Below, one piece after another: positions 36,527 to 46,008 of a stretch of 64,000 nucleotides of DNA; positions within the stretch are counted from its first letter, which is position 1; every line of letters starts with the position of its first letter. Both the position numbers and the translations under genes were made by a program. Source of the stretch: Amaranthus tricolor. Taxonomy: Eukaryota > Streptophyta > Magnoliopsida > Caryophyllales > Amaranthaceae. The stretch lies in the NCBI RefSeq assembly GCF_026212465.1, contig NC_080060.1:611501-675500 (forward strand). The letters run 5' to 3'. The notes under the pieces are model-generated. The model saw only the letters and a program-made list of their open reading frames with translations. It did no database searches and was not told the DNA's origin.

Positions 36527-37941
36527 TGTTGTAACATTATATTTGTTGATATGATTATTTAAATATTGTTGTGGCTAATTAATTATTTTTTTTGTTCATG
36601 TGGTTAATTTAACGTAACGTTTGATTATGTTCATTTATTATTAATATTTAATTAAATTATCAAAAATTGTAGTAAATGGCTGGTAATCAAGGAAAAGGAA
36701 AGGGTTTCTTTAGACACTTATTGAGCGGTAATAGTTCTAGGCCTACTCTGCAGAGGGGACCCTCATGAGAGGGGGGGTAACGAGTTCTGTTAGGAGGATT
36801 AGGCAGGAAGAGGCTGCCAGACACAGTGTGGCCCAAAGGTTGAGTGTGCTGAACCTAGTGCGTACTCCTTTTGATGACCAGGTTAGCAGCCTAAATAGTA
36901 GTTGGGGGTTTCTAGTGATGATGATGATGTTGAGTACCTAGGCGACGTTGTTCGCCCAGTGGAGTGGACTGTTGTCCGGGGGTCGGAAGGGAGATTCGCA
37001 CGTGCCGGCCCTAGTTCTTTAGGCGCATTTGAGCGCGCCGGACGTAGTCTCGTCGATAATGAGCTGCCACGGGAGAGCAGACGCTCACAGTCCGCTGGTA
37101 CGGACTGGTTAGTCACATCGCCCCAGCCCGGGGGGTCGACAGATACGTGCCTGATACCTAGCTATTGCAGGCACATAACTAAACTTATTTTTGACGGCTC
37201 CGAGCGTACGCCTCCAGTTCTGGAATGCCGTAGTAGGAAGAGGCTGTTGGAGGCCATCATCGGACTGAGGGATATGACCGATGCGCTGTATGATGTTCTA
37301 CCTACTACTCCCCTCGGCCGTCTACCGTACATTATGCACCAGCACATCGACTGTGCTTTGATATCGGCCTTCGTGGAGAGGTGACAGCCGGATACGAACA
37401 CCTTCCACATGCCATGGGGGGAGATGACGATTATGTTGCACGACGTGCAACGCATATTGGGCATTGTTATTGAAGGTTCTTTACCGGCTGAACCTTCTGA
37501 GGTGGATTGGCAGGTCGGTATCACCAATCTGTTCGGGGAGCCCATATCCGAGCTACGGCGGAAAGGTGTATTCACCAGCGGCTGCGTCAACGTTGCTGAA
37601 TTGATGCAACTCTGTCATAGGTCCCAGGCCATGGATACCCAGTCAACAGCCTACTACATGGCTATTGTCGGCTCTACCCTGCTGGCAGATTAGACCAGAA
37701 CCGGCATGCGACCTCACCTGATACTTGCCGTGAACGTCGATCAGGATGAGATCGCCTGGGGTGCGGTGAACTTGGCCTACATGTATCGGCAGTTGGGAAT
37801 GGCATCTAGGGCTGGTTGCAAGACCATCGCGGGTTGCCTGACATTGCTCCAGACATGGATCTATGAGGTGCCTAATAAGACTAGGGCGGAGATGTGGTCC
37901 ACGCCAAAGCCATCGTGAGGTCAACAGGCTGAGGGACTGCC

Positions 37942-39982
37942 CACTACTACATTAACGAGCAATGGCGACGCTCTATTGCGACGGTTAGTTTTGAACCGTA
38001 GCAATAGATACTTTATTGCGATAGTTAGGACCCTATTGCTACGGTTAGTTTAAAACCGTCGCGATAGACTACTTATTGCTATGGGACGGATACCTATTAC
38101 TACGGTTGTGTATAAACCGTCACAATAGACCTTCAATTGATGAAATTATATTAGGGCAGTGTTTGCTAGGAAATGAAAAATAAAAATTTCACTTACTTTC
38201 AACTTTCCCACCTTCACTTACTTTCTGATTCATTCACTCTTACTTCTCAAAAAACCCTATTTCACAAACTAAATTGTAATTTCCTCTAAAACTGAATTTG
38301 ATTTCCTCTAATTCTTCTTTGCGAATTTCGATCTACTGTTGCTGCTTTGACTTAGCTGTTTTGCGCGGCTGTTCGGAGGTGTTGCGCGGCGGGGGCTGCT
38401 ACGCGTTGGCTCCACTCATCTACTGTGGTTGTTCGACGCTTCTAGTGTTCGTTGGTTGCTGCGGGCTGCCGTAAGTGGTCGTTGTTGCTGCTGCCGTTGG
38501 ACGGTTCTGTTGGGTCGTGGGACGATGCTGTTGCGTCGTGGGTAGCTGCTGGTTGGTCGTGGGACGGTGCTGCCGCTGTCATTGGTGGTTGCTGCTCTGT
38601 TGTTTGCCGTCCTGGCTGTTGTTCACTACTGCTGTTGAGTTGCTGCTATTTTTTGCTATTTGTTTATTAATTGGTTGAGGTAATTTCATAATTCAAATCT
38701 CTGGTTAATCATAATCATAATTCTAATCTCTGGTTAATCATAATTGGTTGAGTTGCTGCTATTATTTGCTATTTGCTATTTGTTAATTAAATTGTTAATT
38801 ATTTTTTATTTGACTTATTATTAGTAATATAATCATAATTCAAATCTCTGATTTTTTGATACAAGTTGATTAATTGTTAATTGATCTAGTGTTTTTGCCT
38901 TTAGTATAAAATCTTATAATACTTACTTTTAGGAAATGGATAAGTGGTGGGAATTCCTAGATGCAGTTATGATTATCAAAAAGGAACGGATGAATACATT
39001 GAAAAAGCTTTTGCTACAAGGTCCTAAGGAAATCCAATTAGTTGCCCATGTTGTATGTGTCATCATCGATATTGGTATGGTCAAAATGACGTGAAAGATC
39101 ATATCATTTGCAATGGTTTTGTACCAAGAAGTGATGAATTTTCTGGGTTTGGGAAGATGGGTGATGAAACAGAATTAGAGGCACATGATGAACCATTGAA
39201 CATGAATGATGGTATACAAGAAATGTTCAACGTTACTCTGAGAGAAGGGCCAAATGATGAGGCAACGAAGTTTCTTAGTCTAATAGAAGAAGGCCAACAA
39301 GAATTATATCTTGGTTGCAAAAAATTCTCTAGACTTGCGTTTACAATTCGCCTTTATGTATACAAGTGTGATCATAAGTTGAGTAATGTTGCATTTTCTG
39401 CTTTGCTAGCATTGTTTAAGGAAGTTCTACCCGATGATTCTGTATTGCCAACATCGTTGAATGAGGCAAAAAAAGTGTTGAAAGTTTTAGGTTTAGATTA
39501 TAAAAAATTCGATGCATGCCCTAATTACTGCATGCTATATTGGGAGGAGCATGCAACTGCAACAAGTTGTCATGTTTGTGGGGCCTCAAGGTGGAAATCG
39601 TACGAAAATGATCACACTTAATTATACATATGTAATTTATAGCTTTAACAAGGCGTTGCAATAGAGTGCCATGACCGTCGCAATAGACCTATTGGAACGA
39701 TTAAAACATGGGGTCGCAATATGTTGCAATGACCGTCGTAATAGACTTATTGCAACGGTTTCAAAGTAACCGTCACAATAGGTCTATAGCGACGGTGATA
39801 AGAACCTATTGCTACAGTTATAGTGAGACCGTCGCAATAGATATCACAATCGTTGCAGTAGACCTATACCTACGGCCACAAATGCGACGGGTATTGAACC
39901 GTCGCTATAGACCTATTGCAACGGTTTTTGAGCCTATTGCTAGGGGTTTTTGGGGTAGTAATAGCTCATTAATGTAGTAGTG
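37942..39982 (+). mobile_element. CACTA element inserted in the PMD pseudogene
   Basis: Ends CACTACTACATTAA (37942) and TTAATGTAGTAGTG (to 39982) form a perfect 14-bp inverted repeat. The exact 3-bp target duplication GCC (37939–37941; 39983–39985) is diagnostic of CACTA/EnSpm. Subterminal regions (37962–38130 and 39650–39950) carry many direct and inverted copies of CTATTGCGACGGTT-like words, the transposase-binding repeats of the superfamily. At 2.04 kb with only an N-terminal transposase fragment, it is non-autonomous. It is younger than the MULE it entered. Confidence 0.95.
38938..39621 (+). pseudogene. CACTA transposase N-terminal fragment
   Basis: Begins MDKWWEFLD (38938), shifts frame, continues as GTDEYIEKAF with a TAA stop near 39029, and then is open to 39621. 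That last part contains PISCPCCMCHH…VKDHIICNGFVPR, the plant transposase-associated (CACTA N-terminal) domain, and a C-terminal DYKKFDACPNYCMLYW…CHVCGASRWKSYEND region. Full-length plant CACTA transposases continue beyond RWKS for several hundred residues to the catalytic part, which is missing. So this is a truncated, broken copy. The Cys pairs suggest a retained zinc-binding segment. Confidence 0.85.
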
Positions 39983-41041
39983 GCCGTAGTATACTTGACT
40001 CCATGGCGAAAACTCAAGTATTGTATATCACATCACACTTTCTTATGCATGTTATTTTAATTCTAGATTATTTTTTAATGTTAACTTGGCTTGTATGCAG
40101 GTGGAATGGACTCCGTACATGACTGCTCCAAGGGCATTGCTGAATTAGCACCCACACACCACCTTCATCGGGGTATCACTTGCTTTGATATCGTCGAGGT
40201 GTATTTGCCAGAGTGGACAGTGCGACAGATGGGCTTTGTGCAGGCTATTCCCTCCTTCTATGAGACCAGCCAAGGCTATACGACCGGCACACGGTACCTA
40301 CCTTTGCTTCTCCGGCTGTGTACTTGGAGGCATGGAGTAGGTTCCCCTATAGTGCCCGCCTTTGTGATTAGGCACTTCGTCAGGCATCTGTTCCATCAGA
40401 GGTTGATCCTAGTTACGTTGACTGGTTCAGAGTGTGCTCCCACCCATACGTAGTCCCTGGCGAAGGACCGAGTGTCGGTTTTGGTCCAGCTGAAAGCTGA
40501 TTGGAATACGTAAGTTTTTTGAATTTATTTGTTTTCTATTATGTCGTTATGTTAGTAAGATGTTGTTTAATATCTTTTTCACACCTTTTTTCCTTTTTTT
40601 TTTCAGTTTCTGAATGAATGGCCGAGTCGATTCGCTCCATTGGCGAGACTGCCTCCTGTTGCGGAAATGAACCCCCGGCAAAGACATGCTTTAGATGTAT
40701 ACCTTAATGATTGTAAAGACATGTTTACATCAATACTTTTATTAATTCATGTTTACATCGTTACCATACACAAAGAATTTCATCTACAAGTTCTATAGTA
40801 ATGACGTACACAATAGTATAACTATGAACTATCTAAATTTACAGCATCTTCAGCGGTGTACAATTTCTATAGTAAAACTGAATAATGATTTACACATCAC
40901 GTTACACTATGGACTATCTAAATTTACGGCATCTTCAGCGGTGTTATTACGTTGTGGTGGTCGTGGCCCGCGTAATTTATTCCAGAGCATAATCCTACTA
41001 GTAAAATGTGTTTCTATATGTCTGGAAAAATTGTCAACTGC

Positions 41042-41586
41042 TTATCTCCAACGTTGATGGACTGGCGGCAGTGGGAATGAATCGTCGTTCATTAATAGTT
41101 GAACCAAATGATTTCCATTCACCCAACATATATGTATAACTTTATTTACACTATGCACGCCCGGTGCTTTCCTTAACGGAAGAACCAAACAGTTGTACAG
41201 CGGATTACTGTCAGCAGAACCATAATAAGCAATGCCAATGTTAAGAAACGTTGCTGCAGAGTACAATGCCATCGGTGCATCCATCCGGTGAATATAAGGA
41301 GCAGGTCCATTGCCGTGTGAACCTATTCTGAATATAGCATCGTCTAACAAATCCTGGGATAGATACAAACTTAAGTATTGGTCTCTGTTCATTTGCATTT
41401 CCATACACATAGCACGTCTTAAAAGAGGCCATGCCTCCTCACCTCCCAACTCTATGGCGGCAATAGCTCTAAATCCACAGTTACCATCACCTAACACATC
41501 AATCCAGTCAAACAAGTAAGGAGGAAGAATAAACGGGATGTGATTAGGCCATGGAAACTGTGAAAAATCACGACCTCCTGGATCAT
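41042..41586 (-). CDS. OTU-type cysteine-protease exon of the MULE gene (still open)
   Basis: This last exon (acceptor …TTGCAG just above 41586) is open to its stop at 41042 and is the best preserved part of the gene. DGNCGFRAIA is the OTU catalytic-Cys motif, with the preceding Asp; WVNGNHLVQL near the end supplies the catalytic His. OTU proteins cleave ubiquitin or related chains. In transposon-borne copies the substrate is not established. It would only be translated from a truncated or alternative transcript because upstream exons carry stops. Confidence 0.75.
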
Positions 41587-44109
41587 CTGCAATTATTGAA
41601 AATAAGGTTAGTAAGATTAAGCTGTAAAAAACAAATTTAAATAACGAAAAGGAAAGTCATGTACCGGATAAGTTGAAACTAAACGTAATTCCAACTGAAG
41701 ATTGCGTTTCTCGACCACTAGATCTACCACTAGATCTATCACTAGATCTCCCGCGGGATGAAGATCTAAACCCTCGACCACGAGAAGATGATCTGCTATA
41801 TTCAAATGCACTTTTATTTCTTCTCAGGGTTTTGCTTGTTCTTGGTCTTCCTTTTCTAGGTGGACTTGCGTAAGTTTCAAGTATATCGGCTCCATCAGGG
41901 TGCAGTTCATACTCAAGTACCTGAGATAATCGTCGTACAACTGCGAGATTAGATTTTAGAACTTCATCGACCGGAGATTGAAAGTACTTTTTGTCATCGG
42001 CGTTCGCATATCGTACTCCTTCGTTGGTGTCATCTCCTACCTCTGTGTACCTCAAAGTACTCCAAAATGTATGAATGTCATCCATATATAAAGCACCATG
42101 TGAACCGATGGACATATATAAATAACAAGCACACGACAATCCATGGGTGTGTTGAAGTACACAACCGCATTTGTTAAATACAAAATCACCCAAATCTAAC
42201 ATACGGTTATGTTCAAGCCGCAACTGCTCCAAGGCATAGATAGATACGTGGCGATATAAAGGTCTAAAGAAATTTTGTCGCAACGACCTTGCTACAGAAT
42301 TCATGGATTCCTGTAGTAGCGCTTGTCGGATCTTGGCTTGCTGATTTGTAATCTGTGCGTGTGCCCTTTTGAACAGGGTATCAAATGAGCTATTACCGCT
42401 ACCAAGGTAATACTTGAAAGACGAGTGTTGGCTTTCAACTCTGCTGGTAGTCTGGTCACCCATGTGTAAACAATCATTCGTCCACGCACGCACAAATTTT
42501 TCTCTAAGTGGAATCCATGTTCCAGCCAAATACCGAACGACCTTTTTGTTCCTAACCGACTAGGTATTCACGATCGCGTTCCATCTCTCTTCAAATTCGT
42601 GGATTGTAGAACTTTCAACCAAGGGGTTCCATCTACTTTTCCTGAATACCTGCCCTTGTTGATTTCTTTTCCCGCCACACAACTTGTCCACCATGTTCTC
42701 AACATCGTTTGCAATATGCCAAATGCATAACAAATGCCGCATATCTACATTAAACACAACATTGAACGTAATTAAGACATATTCAATAGATAGAACGACA
42801 ATAATTAATCAACAAAACTTTTTTACCTGGGAAGACGTCATGAATAGCTGCAGATAAACCTTTGTCTCGATCGGTTACAATGACGCTAGGAGTATGAGCT
42901 GTACCGAAAATATCTCTTAATCCCTGCAACACCCATGAATACCACACAACCGCCTCATCTCACATCAAACAGAACGCAACCAAGAAGTTGTGATTTGTTG
43001 GCGTCATTCCGATCACTTCACACAGTGGCCACTTTTGTTTGTTTGTTTTGTACGTTGTATCTATCAACACAACATACGGCCACGTACTATCATTTGGATA
43101 GAGGTAGGATTTGCAACTAATAATCTGCTCAATTCCCCTTCGCTACCCAAGTCTGTCCAAACCACGTAATTAAGTTCTGTGGCCATATAAAGACAGTGTT
43201 GAAGGGGAGTCCTACCCTCCATCTCTTCTCTCCTTATTGATTGCTTAATATTATATATCTGATTCATACTAGTAAAAAAAACCAGGAAAAGTTTCTCTAA
43301 TAGAAGTCATGATAAAGGCCGGTTGCATTCCGGTTGCACTAAGCTGTCGTATGTGCTTCCGAATATCTACATTGATCCTATTTGCCCTTACATGACCATT
43401 TTTGTACACTAAGAACGGGTGGTTATGTCTTTCTTTTTCACCAGGACACACCATTACCGTTCAAGGTCTTTCTTCTGGTTTACGACTACTTGCTACAATT
43501 AAAAATTTACACCCGCAACTTATACTTTTAGAACCAGGTTGAGCAATATTATCTAGATTATGTAAATCACCCCTAATATTACCATAGCGGTGACATCTTA
43601 AATACACACTAACTCTCGAATGTCCTTCTTTTTGTTTATAAAAAGCACGTGTAAATTGAAAACCAATTGTTATTGTTATCGCATCGGCCCAACTATGTAA
43701 TTCACATAAGGAAACAAATTCCATATCCGTAACAAAGCTACCGGAGTAATCTACGTTGTCTCCTAAGTTTTCAAACTCCAGCAAATTTGAAATATGAAAC
43801 AAACCATACACTAGGTCATTAACAAATTATACATACAAATATTAATAATAAAAACATTCAATAATAAAAAAAAGTATAAATTACTTTAATAATTTACTTA
43901 AATAATTAACATTAAAATAATAACAATAGCAAAAATATAATAAAGTAATTGTAATAATAATAAAAAAATTAATATTAAATAATAAGAAAATAATAATAAT
44001 AATAACATATATTTTAAATTATTTAAATAATTTAAATAAATAGTAACAAAATAATAGTAATGTTAATAATATAAATTACTTACATTAATAATAAAAATAA
44101 AAATAATAA

Positions 44110-44120
44110 TAATAACAAAA

Positions 44121-44216
<96 letters not shown>

Positions 44217-44239
44217 TAATAATAATAATAATAAAAACA

Positions 44240-44308
<69 letters not shown>

Positions 44309-44310
44309 AT
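44110..44310. repeat. (TAA)n array next to the right hairpin
   Basis: About 200 bp of TAA repeats with AAATAAT interruptions, mirroring the (ATT)n array near the left end. The Ile/Leu-rich minus frame across it is an artefact. Confidence 0.95.
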
Positions 44311-44347
44311 AATGTAAATAAAAAAAATTTAAAAATAAAATAAAATA

Positions 44348-44436
44348 AAATCGCAAAAACCGGGCGACTGAATCACGGTTCAGTCGCACAAAACATGCGA
44401 CTGGACTGTGGTTCAATCGCCCAGTTTTTGCGATTT
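44348..44436. other. Right CAGTCGC hairpin of the large MULE
   Basis: AAATCGCAAAAACCGGGCGA (44348–44367) pairs with TCGCCCAGTTTTTGCGATTT (to 44436). Within the loop, CAGTCGCA…TGCGACTG forms a second stem. The sequence differs from the left hairpin but keeps the CAGTCGC core and its position between TIR and microsatellite. Confidence 0.85.
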
Positions 44437-44850
44437 CATTTTTTTAAAAAAATAATACACCGATTCAAATCGAAAAAATTACGTACCGAATCCGATTCAT
44501 AGTCGCTTTCATTAGCCATAGTTAATCGATTACAACTAACAACTTGTTTAAAATCGAAGAACGTTTTTAAAGAGTTTTTAGAGAGATAGTACCGTGTTTG
44601 AATTCGTACATCATACAAGAACGCGTCTGAAAATTCAATATATATAGGGTTAAATGTTCGAGATTAAAGTGATAATAGTGTTATTAAGTGTGATTTACAT
44701 TTGTTAAGCAAGTTTTAAGTGCAGCGGCAAATTCGTAATTTTTTAATGTCTAGCAGCAAATTCGTAATTTTTTAATATTCAGGGACAAATTCGTAATTTC
44801 ATGAGGGGGTGGCGATAAAATGAAAAGTGGTGGCGATGTGCCAGTATCCC

Positions 44851-46008
44851 AAACAACGCTACCGATAAGAAAAAGGGACACATTGTCTTCTCTTTTTCCA
44901 ATCAAGACAAAATGATTTGTCTATGTTTGCCTTTTCTATGAGCCTTTGAAAAATTCAAAATTCTACATTAATTTGCTTTGAGCTAGGAACATGTCTTTGA
45001 ATAATCAAGGCACTTTGAATAAGAGTCGAGTCTTAACTCAATTGGTGTAAGTAGCTTCTCTTCTCAGACAATGTCTTGAGATTAAATCTCACCTAGTCCT
45101 CTCTTTTTCTCAATTTAATTTTAAATAAGATTTTAGCAATGTGAGTTATCTAAATTTGTAAATTTATGATTGGCAAAAGTGAAAATGATATGAAAATTTA
45201 AGGTTTCAAACGAGGACAAGATTGAAGATCACTGCAAAAGTAAAAATGATATGAAAATTTAAGATTTCGAGGTTGAGATGGTAGAAGACCAAAACAAATT
45301 TAGAAAGAGACTGCATGTGAACGACCACTTGAACTAATATATTAGTTCATGTAGCCGGTCTCAATTTTTTGGATTAAAGCTTTTGCATTGTTTTAGCAAT
45401 TTATAACGGACTCGGGAGTACTACTTTGAGAAGAAACCTATAACTATAAGTGTTATGTTTAAGGATGACTTTCCCTCCCCTTTAACTTTGATTTTTGAGT
45501 TGGACAATTCAAATATAGTGTAGAATACAGTGGAATTGTCTTCATTTTGCTGATTTCTCATTAATACAACCAACAAAATGCAAAAGCTTGACTCTTGTAG
45601 GAAGAGTCTAATAATGGGCTTTGTTTAGAAAATGATTGTTGGCTTTTGGCTTTTGTAGTTGACTTGTTTGACGAACCGAAAGTGTTAGCTCTTTTTATTG
45701 GCTTTTAAGCTAGCTGAACAAGTCACGTCTAAGAAGATGTTTGATAAAATTAAATATTAGTCGTTGGTTGTTTATTAGAGGAAAGTAGGCTAACAAAGTT
45801 AGCTAACAATTATGTCATCTCATAATAAGTGGTGTTACACAAAATTTTAAGTACAGTAACTCACTAACCTACCTTAGCTTTCAAACATTAAATATCTGAA
45901 AATTGAAATCCTCCCATATATTTATCATCAAGCCAAAAGATACAGCAAACATATTTTATATTAGCTTAACTTTAATTTTAGAAGCTGATCATAATCTAAA
46001 TCTTGTCC
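44851..46008. other. Intergenic / promoter region of the first lectin kinase
   Basis: A tRNA-derived SINE head is likely at 45028–45110 (ACTCAATTGGTGTAAGTAGC, A-box-like; GAGATTAAATCTC, B-box-like). MITE-like sequence lies at about 45620–45800. A TATA-like TATATTTA at 45917–45924 lies some 85 bp before the start codon. Confidence 0.45.

Larger units (their letters stand above)
36676..40720 (+). pseudogene. Decayed PMD (plant mobile domain, MAIN-like) gene, split by a CACTA element
   Basis: The PMD family includes Arabidopsis MAIN/MAIL1 and many transposon-borne relatives. A start at 36676 (MAGNQGKGKGFF) follows an acceptor-like TGTAG. The main frame runs ~36902–37918 with hallmark words HMPWGEMTIMLHDVQRILGI, YRQLGMASRAG and IAGCLTLLQTWIYE. 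It is broken by TGA at 37382 (where relatives have Trp before QPDTNTFHMPW), TAG at ~37691, TGA at 37916, and stops and a frameshift between the start and 36902. After the CACTA insertion it continues at ~40101 (VEWTPYMTAP), shifts frame into VEVYLPEWTVRQMGFVQAIP, then DWFRVCSHPYVVPGEG in a third frame. Non-functional as a protein; whether it was a transposition accessory or a passenger is open. Confidence 0.85.
41042..44519 (-). pseudogene. Decayed FAR1/MULE-type transposase with C-terminal OTU domain
   Basis: A first exon is likely at 44519–44487 (MANESDYESDS, donor GTACGT); its intron would contain the right hairpin and TAA arrays. The body starts near 43811 with a FAR1-like DNA-binding domain (SLCELHSWADAITITIGF; ERHNHPF). 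The DDE part follows (VVLIDTTYKTNKQKWPL, IVTDRDKGL), then CIWHIANDVEN and a SWIM-like zinc finger (CGCVLQHTHGLSCAC). An intron (~41663–41587) leads to the OTU domain. Breaks: TGA at ~43461 replacing a likely Trp, a T-run frameshift near 43270, a frameshift near 43080, TGA at ~42960 in LM*DEA (relatives have Arg), and TAG at ~42560. It cannot encode an active transposase. Confidence 0.88.
35579..44850. mobile_element. Large MULE with converging PMD and OTU-transposase genes
   Basis: Terminal inverted repeats: the left reads …TTATTTTATCGTCACT…AAATTACGAATTTGCCCCT (to ~35690). The right end (44715–44850) is its inverse with extra copies of AAATTCGTAATTTTTTAAT, ending …CCAGTATCCC at 44850. The same termini bound the 864-bp element at 8222–9085. 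From each end inward come TIR, a TATA-like run (35694–35701; 44640–44647), a CAGTCGC hairpin, TTA/TAA arrays, then a gene: PMD-like on + (36676–40720), FAR1/MULE transposase with OTU domain on − (44519–41042). Both are broken, so the copy is not autonomous. A CACTA element sits in the PMD gene. No clean target duplication was found and the left limit is uncertain by some 10–20 bases. Confidence 0.85.

Noticed and set aside
38452..38678. Val/Leu/Trp-rich + strand frames
   Set aside because: Lie in the GC-rich leader between CACTA subterminal repeats and the transposase fragment; two overlapping frames with repeat-like composition.
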